From: Lunasporangiospora selenospora
Taxonomy: Eukaryota; Mortierellomycota; Mortierellomycetes; Mortierellales; Mortierellaceae
Direction: 5' to 3'
DNA length: 60,428 bases
Assembly (NCBI GenBank): GCA_015680635.1
Contig: JAABOA010000003.1
Coordinates: 1 to 60,428, forward strand
Shown: positions 44,254-54,467 of the stretch, in pieces
How the letters are laid out: the number at the start of each line of letters is the position of its first letter
How positions within the stretch are numbered: position 1 is the stretch's first letter
Made by a program: the position numbers and the translations under genes
Notes under the pieces: generated by a model
What the model was told of the DNA's origin: nothing
The model's database searches: none
What the model saw: only the letters and a program-made list of their open reading frames with translations

Positions 44254-44300
44254 CTTTGCATCTGAGGTATTACCTTCTTTTAAAAAAATTTTAATAGCAA

Positions 44301-44850
44301 TTAATAACTCTTTTCTGAGGCTGTAAGATGTGTAAGAAATTGAGGTCTATTATTAATAATACATAAACTACCATCCCCCTCAATAAAACCTAATAACCAA
44401 TTCCAATCAATAAAATTTTCTGGGTGAGACGCACCGTTTAATCTCAATGAATACATTCCCGTTTTTATCTTTAAGATCTTCTCTTTATTTTCTGCTAAAA
44501 ATTGTGCTTTATTCTCTCTCATCTCAAGTACTAATTTTAAATCCTCATAATTTAGGTATTTAGAGGTATTAAGATGAAATCCTTCAAAAATTGGTATTAT
44601 AACCCGGGATTTTTATTGGTTATAATCGGATATAATCTATTTAACACTATTAATTTTACTTTCTAATGAGATACCCCCCCCCCCTCCTAACAAATCTTTT
44701 AATTTATTGAATAATGGGAGTTCATCTATATGACAATGAAAAGTTAAAGATTGAATTTAATGTTGTTATATCTAACTATAAAACTACCCTCAGCATCAGT
44801 GAATCCTACAAACCAAGACTTAAATTCAGGAGTTAAAGAAGAATACAAGC
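44301..44850 (-). pseudogene. LAGLIDADG remnant downstream of nad4
   Basis: Right after the nad4 stop, in the same frame, the minus strand reads SLYSSLTPEFKSWFVGFTDAEGSFIVRYNN, a first LAGLIDADG_1 motif, then breaks. A second motif (NWLLGFIEGDGSLCI) is in a separate piece at 44301-44522. A C run and stops lie between. This is a decayed gene that once followed, or was fused to, nad4. Confidence 0.75.
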
Positions 44851-44854
44851 TTTT

Positions 44855-46387
44855 TTATTCTTCAATAGATTTTCCTTTATTAGATTCCTTTTTACCCTCG
44901 TTTAAAACTACAAAAGCAGGGGATAGCTTAATAATGCTTCTTGGGGGGGGGGTGTTTACACCAATTAGTAAAGAACTTAATCCTAAATGAAGGGAGTCTA
45001 ATACTACATTTGGATAAACACCTAAAATAAATGATACTAAAATAAGAGGAAGAACTACAAAGAACTCTCTTCTATTAATATCAGGCATAGTACTCATATA
45101 TCTTGAAGCAGACCCAAAAGAAATCTTATTAAATAACCAGATTGAGTATGCTGCTGACAGAAACATTCCCGTTGCACCAAGTATAGTAATCACAGGGTTT
45201 AATTGGAAGGCCCCAGCATAACTCATAAACTCTCCTATGAAATTCCCAGAGAAAGGAGTCCCAATATTTGCAAGAGTTGCGAAAAAGAAGATAAGAGACA
45301 ATATAGGCATACTTGTAGCTATTCCTCTATAGTATTTAATAACTCTTGTATGAGAACGAACGTATAAGATCTCACCAGCTATAATAAATAATAAAGGAGA
45401 AATAACTCCATGCGCTAATCCTAATATAACAGCACCCTCAAGTCCTTGAAGATTGTTAGAGAATAAACCTAATACTACCACCCCCATATGCGAAACAGAA
45501 GAGTAAGCGATAATAGCTTTAACATCAATTAATCGTAAACAAGTTAGAGAAGCATAAATGATACTAATAACAGCTAAAGTATATATAAGAGGAGTGAAAT
45601 ACAAGGTAGCCTCAGGGAAATATGGAATCATAACTCTTAAGGCTAAATAAGTTGCTAATTTAAGGATTACACCAGCTAATAAAACTGACCCCCCAATTGG
45701 ACTAGCTACATGAGCAAACCCTAGCCAGATGTGAGTTGGTATTAAAGGAGTTTTAACCATAAAAGCTATAAGGAATCCAGAAAAAAGTAAGATTTGTATT
45801 TCAGTACCAAATTCAACAGTAGATAAGATTTGAAAATCAGAAGTTCCCGTCAAGATTAAGATAGATACTATAGATAGTAGCATGAAAAGAGATCCTCCTA
45901 ATGTATATAAAAATAATAAGTACCCAGCTTTTTCCTTAGTTAACAAATCTCCAAAACTTATAATAATGAAGAATAATGGGATTAATATACTTTCAAAGAA
46001 GATATAGAATAATAATAAATCTAAAACTATGAAAGTTGCTATTAATAAACTTTCTAAAATTAAAAAATTTAATAAATAATGTTTAAGATTATTTTTATGA
46101 TCCCAACTTGTTAATATAATAATAGGGAAAAGAAATGTTGTTAATAATACAAAAAATAAGGATATACCATCTATTCCCACATTAAAATGACAGAACGATA
46201 TTTCTGCCCATTCTTGTACAAATTGATATTCATGAGTATTATTATCAAATTTCCCCCAAATAATCAAACTAAGGAAAAAGTTAACAATAGTAGTACCTAA
46301 TGTTATTTGTTTAATTAAAGATTTGTTATTTACAAATAATAAGGATAATGCACCTATTAAAGGTATAAAAATTAAAGATGTAAGCAT
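44855..46387 (-). CDS. nad4: NADH dehydrogenase subunit 4
   Basis: Proton-pumping subunit of complex I. 510 residues from ATG to TAA, intronless, no TGA. Conserved blocks: FFESILIPLFFIIISFG, VKTPLIPTHIWLGFAHVASP, GGSVLLAGVILKLATYLALR, SLTCLRLIDVKAIIAYSSVS, HMGVVVLGLFSNNLQGLEGA and GTPFSGNFIGEFMSY. The first 480 residues make a normal protein. The last 30 pass an AACACCCCCCCCC tract (NTPPP) and continue into SPAFVVLNEGKKESNKGKS, which looks like the linker of the LAGLIDADG remnant just downstream. The natural end probably lay near the C tract (inference). Confidence 0.95.
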   Translation of the reverse strand: MLTSLIFIPLIGALSLLFVNNKSLIKQITLGTTIVNFFLSLIIWGKFDNNTHEYQFVQEWAEISFCHFNVGIDGISLFFVLLTTFLFPIIILTSWDHKNNLKHYLLNFLILESLLIATFIVLDLLLFYIFFESILIPLFFIIISFGDLLTKEKAGYLLFLYTLGGSLFMLLSIVSILILTGTSDFQILSTVEFGTEIQILLFSGFLIAFMVKTPLIPTHIWLGFAHVASPIGGSVLLAGVILKLATYLALRVMIPYFPEATLYFTPLIYTLAVISIIYASLTCLRLIDVKAIIAYSSVSHMGVVVLGLFSNNLQGLEGAVILGLAHGVISPLLFIIAGEILYVRSHTRVIKYYRGIATSMPILSLIFFFATLANIGTPFSGNFIGEFMSYAGAFQLNPVITILGATGMFLSAAYSIWLFNKISFGSASRYMSTMPDINRREFFVVLPLILVSFILGVYPNVVLDSLHLGLSSLLIGVNTPPPRSIIKLSPAFVVLNEGKKESNKGKSIEE

Positions 46388-47240
46388 TTAAATAATATAT
46401 ATTTTGCCTCGACTATAAATTTCTAATTTTCATCTAATTACTTTATTTTATTAGAGGAATTTTATATAAAAGACTTAAGCTTAATTCCGTAGAATTAAGC
46501 GATATTTATAAAAATATCTTAAATGAGAGATATATTTATATAATATATTTAACTATAAATTATAGTTTTGCCCACTCAGTCCCTCCGGCCCTACGCCTGC
46601 GGCCCCCCCCGGCTCAGTTGATAAACTATGCTAAATATCTTGGGGAGGTATTAGGTGTTAACTGATTGTACTGATAATTAACCTTATGTTATTAAAAAGA
46701 ATTAATTTTTTTTTTATTTTGACAAAAGAAAATAAAAATTCCTTAACGTTTATACAACACTTAGAAAATAAATTAAGAACAGAAATCGTTTGCTTATTAT
46801 TAGCTTGGTCTTTATAAAATAAAATTTTTATTAATTTTACCTGTATCTTTTTATAAATAATACCGAGGGCCGATTACTACATTTAAAATAAATTGATACA
46901 TCTGTGAATTAAAGGGTTTAAATTATATACTTGGTTATCATAATTTATACTTTTTACTCAAGATATTTTTATTCCCGGTTCCCCCCCCCCCATTTATAGG
47001 ATGATTTACCCCCCGTTTTTAATTTAGAGAATTTGGGCCAGACATGGCTTAGTAAAACTTAGTTTACCGAAAAAAAGATTTTACCAGTTGTTCCATACAT
47101 GAGATTATTTTTACCAGTTGTCCCATACATGAGATTATTTTCACCATTTTTTGTTAATGTTTTAGGTAATTGTTTAAATCCTAATTAATTCCCAACTCTC
47201 CCGGGGGAGCTATAATTTGTAATTTATTAGTCTCTGCATT
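46388..47240. other. Intergenic upstream of nad4
   Basis: The AT-rich nad4 leader side, a GC cluster (about 46573-46617: CAGTCCCTCCGGCCC...GGCTCAGT) and a short tandem repeat (47082-47147). No gene recognised. Confidence 0.5.
47082..47147. repeat. Tandem repeat, two units of about 32 bp
   Basis: TTTTACCAGTTGTTCCATAC with ATGAGATTATT, repeated with one change (GTCCC). Confidence 0.85.
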
Positions 47241-47298
47241 TGAATAAACATAGCTCGCCGTCGAGGGGCACCCGGCGGGCGAGCGCCCCCTTGGGAGC
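47225..47298 (-). pseudogene. GIY-YIG N-terminal scrap with family C cluster
   Basis: On the minus strand, VYSNAETNKLQI matches the N-terminal YNNAETDKSxI of the cassettes. A family C cluster (47252-47298) adjoins it. Confidence 0.45.
47252..47298. repeat. GC cluster, family C
   Basis: Slightly diverged copy (AGCTCGCCGTCGAGGGGCAC then CCGGCGGGCGAGCGCC). Confidence 0.8.
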
Positions 47299-47672
47299 AG
47301 GGATAAAGGATAATAATAGTATATCAGATATTAAGATTGAGAAAAATATTCTAGGTCTACGAATTAAAATTTTATATGAATATTATATTACCAAATATAA
47401 TAAAATTAATAATTGTTGATCCTAACATTATTCGTTTGATTCATTATTTACAAAAAGTAAAGATTGCACTAACTAAAGATATAAATAATAATTCTGTAAG
47501 CATATTTATATAAAATGCCTTTAAGGTAATATAAATTTATAATTTTCATTTAATTTTTTAATAAAATTCTAAACTTTATAAATAAAATTCTAAACTTTAG
47601 AAATTTTATATAAACCTTTAGCTCCCAGGGGGGAGGGGGGAGCTAATACTTGAAATAAATTAATAAAAACCG

Positions 47673-47722
47673 AGACCTGCCCCGCAGGGCGGTCCACCGC
47701 CTCCGGGGGGGGGGGGTAGACC
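47673..47722. repeat. GC cluster, family G
   Basis: AGACCTGCCCCGCAGGGCGG start, GGGGTAGACCT end. Confidence 0.75.
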
Positions 47723-47833
47723 TGAGATTAACTTTGCCTATATTAGTAATTAACTTAAACCCGCCAACTCTTAAGATTAACTTAGAACTTCCAGCACCTG
47801 TGAGAATGTTAGACTTTTTGGAATTTTATTATT

Positions 47834-47873
47834 CCCCCGGGGCCGCCCGCCCCCGTGGCGGGGCCGGCCGGGG
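47834..47873. repeat. GC cluster, family B
   Basis: CCCCCGGGGCCGCCCGCCCC then CGTGGCGGGGCCGGCCGGGG. Confidence 0.7.
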
Positions 47874-47989
47874 TCTTGTAATTCATATTAATTTGGTTGA
47901 TTCGGATATATTAAATTATACCTCCCTTCGGGGACCAGAAGGTGCTCGGAGGGCTTATTTTTATTATAAAATGACACCTAATCTAAAAG

Positions 47990-48022
47990 AGGGGGGGGGG
48001 TGTTCATTATTGTAATGAACAC
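47990..48022 (-). terminator. C-tailed stem-loop after cox3
   Basis: On the minus strand GTGTTCATTA and TAATGAACAC form a perfect 10-bp stem with loop CAA, followed directly by a run of C. It lies 35 bases below the cox3 stop. Confidence 0.75.
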
Positions 48023-48057
48023 AAATAAAATGTTAGGGGGGAGTTCATGAAGCATTA

Positions 48058-49205
48058 TTATGAACCCCAATAGTAGAAGAATATAAATAATAATAACCAT
48101 ACAACATCTACAAACGTTTTCACCTACTTTAGCCTTTACATCTAATGTTTAGGCTCAGCTGTAAGTATACCATTAAGTCACCTTTACTTATTTTCGAAGT
48201 GACAGATCTTTCGACCCGGCTAGAGCACACCTTAACTCTTTCGAGCCATAACCATCTGCTCGTTGCTCTTTTATTGAAATTTCGTCCAATTTCAAATTTA
48301 GATCCGCGATAGCCCATTTCCTTTCGTCATCTTTCTACTTATTACTCTACCTGAATAGCTAGTTCAGCCGCCTCATCCTCTCAGATGAGGTTTAGTATAG
48401 AAAGCTTTAGGGGGTCCCCGGAGTTTGGCTATGAGGCACCAGAGAGGGTGCTGACTCTTCTCTAATGCCAATAGATGATTGCTGCCTCCATTCCAACGTG
48501 ATGGAAATCCGTGAAATGATAATTTATCATTCTATATAAACCTACAGATAAGAATATAGTTCCAATAATAATATGTAAACCATGGAACCCAGTACCAAAG
48601 AAGAATACAGATCCAAAAACACTATCTGCAATAGTAAAAGGAGCATGAGCATACTCAAATACTTGGAACCCTGTAAATATTAATGCTAAGATTATAGTAA
48701 AGAAAGTACCATAAATAGTGAATTTTCTGTTACCATGGATCAGCCCATGATGAGCTACAGTAATTGTTGCACCAGATGATAAAAGAATTATCGTGTTTAA
48801 TAAAGGGATTTCCCAAGGATTTAATGGTTCTATACCCGCTGGAGGCCACATACAACCTAATTCTACTGTTGGGCTTAAAGCTGAATGGAAGAAGGCCCAA
48901 CCGATAGAAATAAAGAAGAATACTTCAGATATTACAAATAAAATAAATCCTAATGTTAATCCTTGTTGTACTTTAGAAGTATGTGACCCTTGAAATGTAC
49001 TTTCAATAATTATATCTCTAAACCATAATGACATTGAAAATACAGTAGAAATTAAACCTAATGTTAAGAATAAACCACCATTAGCATAATTATTAAAATA
49101 CATAACACCTGAAATCGTTGTAGTTAATAATGCTAATGAAGCCGCTAAAGGCCAAGGTGATGGTTCCACTAAATGGAAAGGATGAGCTTGAATATTTTTA
49201 TACAT
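48058..49205 (-). CDS. cox3: Cytochrome c oxidase subunit 3, two exons
   Basis: Membrane subunit III of complex IV. Exon 1 is 49205-48465 (247 codons, ATG start) and exon 2 is 48114-48058 (FVDVVWLLLFIFFYYWGS, TAA), giving 265 residues, near the usual 269. Conserved blocks: HPFHLVEPSPWPL, FRDIIIESTFQGSHTSKVQQ, EVFFFISIGWAFFHSALSPT, GCMWPPAGIEPLNPWEIPLL, GTGFHGLHIIIGTIF and HVGMEAAIIYWH|FVDVVW. Exon 1 ends in T and the intron in G. A GAACTCCCCCC tract, then a C-tailed stem-loop, follow the stop. Confidence 0.95.
48115..48464 (-). mobile_element. cox3 group I intron, no ORF
   Basis: 350 bp. On the minus strand, GCCAAACTCCGGGGACCCCC, GACGAAAGGAAATGGGCTAT and CGCGGATCTAAAT match the cores of nad5 intron 1 and cob intron 1, then AAAAGAGCAACGAG as in both. 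Inserted between YWH and FVDVVW. Confidence 0.88.
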
Positions 49206-49547
49206 ATTATAATTAATATAAATCCCATAATTACAGCTTTCTACTGAGCCCGGGGGGGGCGCAGGCCCGGAGGGACTGAGGAAATATAAATTCTTCCTAG
49301 AAAACTTCCCCAGTAGAAATTCTTATTAGAAAACTGATTTATATAAAAATTTTATAAAATGATTTTTATATTATAGTAATTTTGCACTTAACTTGATTAT
49401 ATTGATTATAATTTTTATAATCTTTACCCGACAAACTCGTCATTGGTTAATCAATTTATAAATTAAATAGGGCTCACTACAGAACCTTGTAAATTAAAAA
49501 ATCGTTGGCCCCATATATTATACTTTATAAAAATATAAAATAAAGCC

Positions 49548-49597
49548 AGTCTACCCACCCCCCGGGGGCGGTGGCCCGCCCCTGCGGGGCAGTCTAT
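49548..49597. repeat. GC cluster, family G (inverted)
   Basis: AGTCTACCCACCCCCCGGGG start, GCCCCTGCGGGGCAGTCTA end. Confidence 0.75.
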
Positions 49598-49652
49598 TTC
49601 TTTTTATTATCCTACCCTTAAGGTAACAAAATTATGTAAAGCTGGTTTATTA

Positions 49653-49725
49653 CAGGACGGGGAAGACTTGAACTTCCAGTTTCTCAGTTTGGAGCCAAGC
49701 GCTTTACCAATTAAACTACCATCCT
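49653..49725 (-). tRNA. trnW: tRNA-Trp (anticodon CCA)
   Basis: On the minus strand: acceptor AGGATGG/CCGTCCT, anticodon stem CTTGG/CTGAG with loop CTCCAAA (CCA), T arm GGAAG-TTCAAGT-CTTCC. CCA reads TGG only. Most code-4 mitochondria have TCA, which also reads TGA. This agrees with the absence of in-frame TGA in every core gene here. Confidence 0.9.
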
Positions 49726-49889
49726 TTTATCTTTATGATAAACATATGAACACCCTCCCCCCCTCACTATCTCTTGACTCTTATTACTCTTTGATTAAAT
49801 CATATTGTATAACTTGACTATATAGAGACAATATATTTGGCTTGAGTCTGCTCACGGTTACTCTGAATTTTCTCTTACGATACTTAAGT

Positions 49890-50340
49890 ATAATAAGATT
49901 ACAGGTTTATCAAAAATGCCCCATCCTCCCTGCATGCTTTCCTCAGAAACACGTAAATTGATTCTTTCAAGTGAACAGCAATTTTGATATTTTAATCCTT
50001 ACTATACTAAAAAGCAGGTAATATTCTAGGCTATATTTATACAATTTCCCTCCCTTCGGGAGGGGGGCCCCCAGAACAATCCTCAAAACTAGTGGGGAAT
50101 AACCATTTCTATGGGAAGATACATTCAACTGGAATTAAAATGAAAATGAGTGAATCTATAAGTATTGCTAAAGGAGGAGGTACTATTTATGTTTATGGTA
50201 TTAATGGCTCACTTGTTAATTCTTTCTGTTCAGCTAGAAAAGCGGCTGAATTTTTTATAGTCCCCATGCTACTATTTTAAGATATGCTTCAAATGGGGGA
50301 TTATCCAAAAACAAATGGATCTTATCTACATCTAATTTAT
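49890..50340 (+). pseudogene. GIY-YIG C-terminal remnant
   Basis: Pieces include SSETRKLILSSEQQF, NNHFYGKIHSTGIKMKMSES, then [18 protein letters not shown] with CSARKAAEFF, and ATILRYASNG plus NKWILSTSNL. The nuclease part upstream is unreadable. A CCCTTCGGGAGGGGGG cluster interrupts at about 50051-50071. A C-tailed stem-loop follows (50394-50430). Confidence 0.7.
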
Positions 50341-50393
50341 AATATCCATCTCTATTATAGTAGGGGTTAATATTCTATAATCAATAAGAATTA

Positions 50394-50430
50394 GTTTACA
50401 AAAAGTTTAACTTTTGCTAAACATCCCCCT
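50394..50430 (+). terminator. C-tailed stem-loop
   Basis: GTTTA/TAAAC and AAAAGTT/AACTTTT form one long stem with a C-C mismatch, followed by ATCCCCC. It lies about 55 bases below a GIY-YIG remnant. Confidence 0.6.
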
Positions 50431-50652
50431 CCACAGGGCCAAGTCGCAAAAATTCAAACCCGCAGCAAGACCTGCAGCTTTGATAGATCTCTCGGGGTTT
50501 TCTTAATTTAGACTTGGCAGTGGTATACTAATTATCAATGAACATTTTTTATAAGAGGTATTTATTGAATACCTATATAAAATTTAGAATTTACTTAATA
50601 ATTTAATTTTACAATATTAGCATATAAATCTTTTTCGATTTTATTATAAAAA

Positions 50653-50733
50653 ATGGATGTGGCGGAAAGGTATACGCGAGTTATTTAGGCTAACTTGATT
50701 TTTATCGTGTGAGTTCAAGTCTCACTATCCATA
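50653..50733 (+). tRNA. trnL: tRNA-Leu (anticodon TAG)
   Basis: Acceptor ATGGATG/TATCCAT, anticodon stem AGTTA/T-AACT with loop TTTAGGC (TAG), a class II variable arm (TGATTTTTATCG), T arm GTGAG-TTCAAGT-CTCAC. Reads CTN Leu codons. Confidence 0.9.
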
Positions 50734-51234
50734 ATCAGGATAAATATCAAAAAGCCTGTTGTGCACCCGACGGGGAACTGAAACTTTAGTTTCTTTGTTA
50801 GGAACATCTTGAGAATCCTGTGAGTTATTCTCTGTATTACAAATAAAAGTAGAAAGAAAAGAATAAATTATAACAAATTCCGTATTATTTACGGAGTCAA
50901 AAATTATAAACTCCCCTCAGGGGAGTAAGAATATTTGAAAAATTAAAGCAAAATTCTCAATCATATTAGCAGTTAATCATAACCCTAAACTTAAAGCTCT
51001 AGCTAAATATGAAAAAAACTATAGCAATTTATTTCGAGAATCGGATTCGAACAATTAATGTAAACAGTATTATTTAAAGTTGTCATTTTATTATAAATAT
51101 AATTGTACCCCCCCCCCCGAGGGGGCTGTTATTAATTTTATGTGTCCGGACATTATTCTTTGTCCGGCGACCTCCCAGATGGAGTGAATAATATTGATGA
51201 ATAAAACCTTATCCAAATTAATTTACATAATAAA
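50734..51234. other. Intergenic, no gene recognised
   Basis: AT-rich with short foldbacks (AAATTCCGTATTATTTACGG, CCCCTCAGGGG) and a C run at 51108-51118. No protein or tRNA seen. Confidence 0.5.
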
Positions 51235-51308
51235 TGGGTTCTAGTCTAATCAGGTAGGACACTTAATTTTGATTTAAGAGATTGGTAGTTCGAATCTACC
51301 GAACCCAG
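51235..51308 (+). tRNA. trnQ: tRNA-Gln (anticodon TTG)
   Basis: Acceptor TGGGTTC/GAACCCA, anticodon stem CTTAA/TTAAG with loop TTTTGAT (TTG), T arm GGTAG-TTCGAAT-CTACC. Confidence 0.92.
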
Positions 51309-52067
51309 AATGTGATCCCTCCTCTATTAGATTTGAAGGGTGATTCCGGCATTGTTTATTTATTATTACCACTTATAGAGGTAATCAGTGCCCGCCTTGG
51401 CCGTTGCTCTTATACCTTGATTTATATTACCCGGTTGATTTCATACTATCTTCTCCCAAACGGATTAAGACTTAACTCGTGCGTTTTTCTTTAGAAAAAA
51501 AAATTAGATGGAAAATTTTTTTATTTGTGAGGAGGGAGAGAAAAGGATAAAACATATGAAAGGATAAAACATATGAAAGGAATCACCCTTATATCTTTTA
51601 TATGAGTTAAGGAAAAGAGAAGAAAATTTGTACTTTTATAAATAGTGAATCTATCGAGATCTTTCGACCATTTAAGTATTATCACATCCCCTCTCCTACT
51701 CAAAGATGTGAAAGGCATCATTTTTAAAATCTACCTCCGTGGGATCACGAAGTTATTATAACATAAGTCTAATAGTTAAAAAGATGAATATTTCTTCTAT
51801 AGGTGATACGGAAAAATAGGGAAAAGACAAAAAGAGATGACAAATACAGTAAAGGGGATAAAATACATTAGAACAAAGTCATAAAGGGATGAATACATGT
51901 AACTATATCCTAATTTAGAAGGTTATTCTTTGCTCTTGTTCTCAGTATATCGAGCTACAATTCTAGATAATTTCATATTAATTTTTAAATTCGGTATTCT
52001 CCCACGGATATCTGTTTATAAAAATGCGAAGCCGAATTTTTTTCTTGCAAAGAATTATATTATTTGG
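51309..52067. other. Intergenic with a 17-bp tandem repeat
   Basis: Contains AGGATAAAACATATGAA twice in tandem (51544-51577) and a run of A/G-rich sequence. No conserved protein found in the short frames here. Confidence 0.5.
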
Positions 52068-52230
52068 TCTTATAGATCTTTTTATCGGTATATTCATTCT
52101 CAGAGAGAGTAGTCAATATTAGTTTATTAATTTTGCGGCTCCGCCTTTTAATAATTAAATTTATAATATTCGGATAGATCCTTAATATAAGATTTATTTT
52201 TATAAATATAGATAGATTTCTGGGTGAAGA
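52068..52230. repeat. Direct repeat, copy 1 (with 59721-60000)
   Basis: GGTCTTATAGATCTTTTTAT and the next 60 bases to TTTATTAATTTTG recur at 59721-59792 with one or two changes. Further along, GGATAGATC...AAGATTTATTTTTATAAATA recurs too. Each copy is followed by a tRNA or tRNA-like sequence on the minus strand. Confidence 0.8.
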
Positions 52231-52241
52231 AAATCACCTAT

Positions 52242-52318
52242 AGACAAATCGTGAGATTCGAACTCACATTTATAGTAAAACAATTTACTATTACTTTTAC
52301 TGGATTAAGTTAGATTCC
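52242..52318 (-). pseudogene. tRNA-like sequence, anticodon unclear
   Basis: On the minus strand it has a D-arm-like ACTT...AAGT, a T arm GTGAG-TTCGAAT-CTCAC and a partial acceptor (GGAATC/GATTTGT). The anticodon arm is an 8-bp stem (ATAGTAAA/TTTACTAT) with only four loop bases, so it cannot present a normal anticodon. It holds the position of trnK in the other copy of the flanking repeat. Confidence 0.45.
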
Positions 52319-53306
52319 GATGAGATCCCCCATTATCTAATTAATATAAATAATTTACTACTACTTACTGATTAAGATCTTAGGATATTAAATTATTAAA
52401 ATAAAAGGGATCAAAAATTCTGAAGATTTAGCAAATACAAAATATAATTTAGGGCGATCCTCCCGTACATAATTATATAGATTATTATATATGTTATATT
52501 TATAAATATGTAAAAGAGCCTATCTAATATAAATTTAATCGGCTGGCCCAACGGGATTATTATAATTTAATTTTTTAGTAACAGCCCTCTCGGGGACGTG
52601 GGGGGGGGGCGCCCCTCCGGGGATATTTTATTAACGCGGAGCCGATTTATTCAGTATAAAAATGCTTTTGATGTCTTGAATTAATACTAAATTTTAAATA
52701 ATCTTTATCTCATAAGATTTATCCTTTTTTCAAGATTTAATGAATTAAATAAAATTTGGAAAATTTTAGATATATTTATATATCTATTATTGGGATTTAT
52801 TTATTTTACTTCAGGAGATTTTTTTAATCTATTAGGTAATTGTCAGTCTAGCTTCTGCGTTATCCCGCTATAAAACAATTTTATCCATTAATTTTTTAAA
52901 AATTAATGGACGAACCGGAGGCGCCTCCTGAAAATCCTTGTTAGTATCTCTTTACCCTCAACCTGCCTTCGGAGGGGGGGGGGGGGGTCTCATTTAACCC
53001 CAAAAGGTACCACCTTATTAAGTAATGCGCAGCCGGGTTTAATTCGTATATTTAGGCCATAACCGAAAAACATATTTAAAATAGATTCTCTCGACTTGAG
53101 TGCAAAATAATGGACGTTGTGATGAACGGGATTAAGATGTAAACGCAGTTACATTTATTAATCTGTAAGTATCCGTAGGGTACCAGCGAATGACTTATAA
53201 CTGAGGTCCCCGAAGGAGACAGTTTACGTGATTTAGATCGGTAGTACTCCCAGTCAAAAGACATTTCTGGTTACTCAGAACATAGTAGGGGTGTGGAAAT
53301 AAAGAG

Positions 53307-53379
53307 TGGAGACAAAAAGACTCGAACTTTTCTCTTTGGTATGCAAAACCAATGTATTACCTAGATATACGATGTCCCC
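53307..53379 (-). tRNA. trnA: tRNA-Ala (anticodon TGC)
   Basis: On the minus strand: acceptor GGGGACA/TGTCTCC, anticodon stem TTGGT/ACCAA with loop TTTGCAT (TGC), T arm AAAAG-TTCGAGT-CTTTT. Confidence 0.92.
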
Positions 53380-53559
53380 TTTTTTATGTTAATTTATACT
53401 TTACGTAAACAGCTAGTTTAATTTTTAAACTTTCTATTTTTCATAATAAAATATAAGTTTCAACTATAATATAAGTGCCTATCTTTTAATAGACATAAGA
53501 TTTATTTTTTATCGCTCACTTCGCGAGCACCTGAGGCCTTATCCTGTTGATACTCGAGA

Positions 53560-53599
53560 GGGGGGTGTTTAGTAGCTCCAATTATACTTTTCTAAACAC
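53560..53599 (-). terminator. C-tailed stem-loop
   Basis: On the minus strand GTGTTTAG and CTAAACAC form an 8-bp stem with a 19-base loop, followed by CCCCC. It lies about 70 bases below the LAGLIDADG remnant. Confidence 0.55.
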
Positions 53600-53670
53600 C
53601 TGTTATTTTCAGTTGTCTCCACAAATTAAGAAAAGGAAACTTGTAAATAACAAAAATTAAATAAATTTAA

Positions 53671-54390
53671 TTAAGCTTGTAATTTATACACCATAGATTC
53701 ATGAAAATACGGAGAAACAAGAGATCGAAATTTATCCATTGAATCTAACATAATGTAAATTCGATATTGAGATTTTATTTTGTGATAAGAACAATTTAAA
53801 TAAAAATTTTCCTTTAAAACTTTAATCAATAATTCTACTTCACTTAAAGAATAACTATCTGTACATAATATAATACTCTTATTTTTTTTACTTCCATCAT
53901 CCATAGTCCAATATGCTAAACCTAAAGGTGTTAAGAATTCACCAATATTTAAAGGAATTGTTTTAACACCATCTACATAAAATAAATTATAATAAAAATT
54001 AAAACAAGGTAGAGAATAAGTAGCAAAATAAACTGAAGTATATACTTTGTTAGTAATTTTATTAGAATAATTATAATGTTTAGGTTTATCCATATTAGAA
54101 TAACTAGAAAATAACTCAAATAGATGATAAATATAATCCTTATGTACTAATCCTTGAGAAAATTTTAATCTAGCATTATTCCCTTTTTTTGTTAATATTT
54201 AAATCCCCTAACAGACTACCTATCAATATGCTATGTAAATCCGGAGTAATAGAAAAAGAATCTCTTTGAGCATTAGTTAATTTTTTAGAACTATAATATC
54301 TAAAAATCAAACCTGTCCCTTTAACAAAACCTGCACCTTTAACAGAACCTGCTCCAATATATATATTAGACTTGAAGATACTTTATAAAA
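53671..54390 (-). pseudogene. LAGLIDADG remnant, relative of the nested unit
   Basis: The C-terminal 140 residues are open ([34 protein letters not shown] with the second motif, FHESMVYKLQA at the end). Upstream on the same strand, KKLTNAQRDSFSITPDLHS and [14 protein letters not shown] (first motif) lie in another frame, separated by a shift in an A run at about 54185-54192. The leader GAATTGATTAAAAGATAGTT matches the unit at 9555-10431. It is inserted at the C-terminal end of a GIY-YIG remnant. Confidence 0.8.
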
Positions 54391-54467
54391 TTATTATATC
54401 ATGTCAATTAAGACTTAATTGTATTAAACTATCTTTTAATCAATTCTTGTTATTTAACTAAAATCGG

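Noticed and set aside
47734-48015. 93-residue plus-strand frame near cox3
   Set aside because: Runs through a GC cluster and the antisense of the cox3 3' motif; no domain seen.
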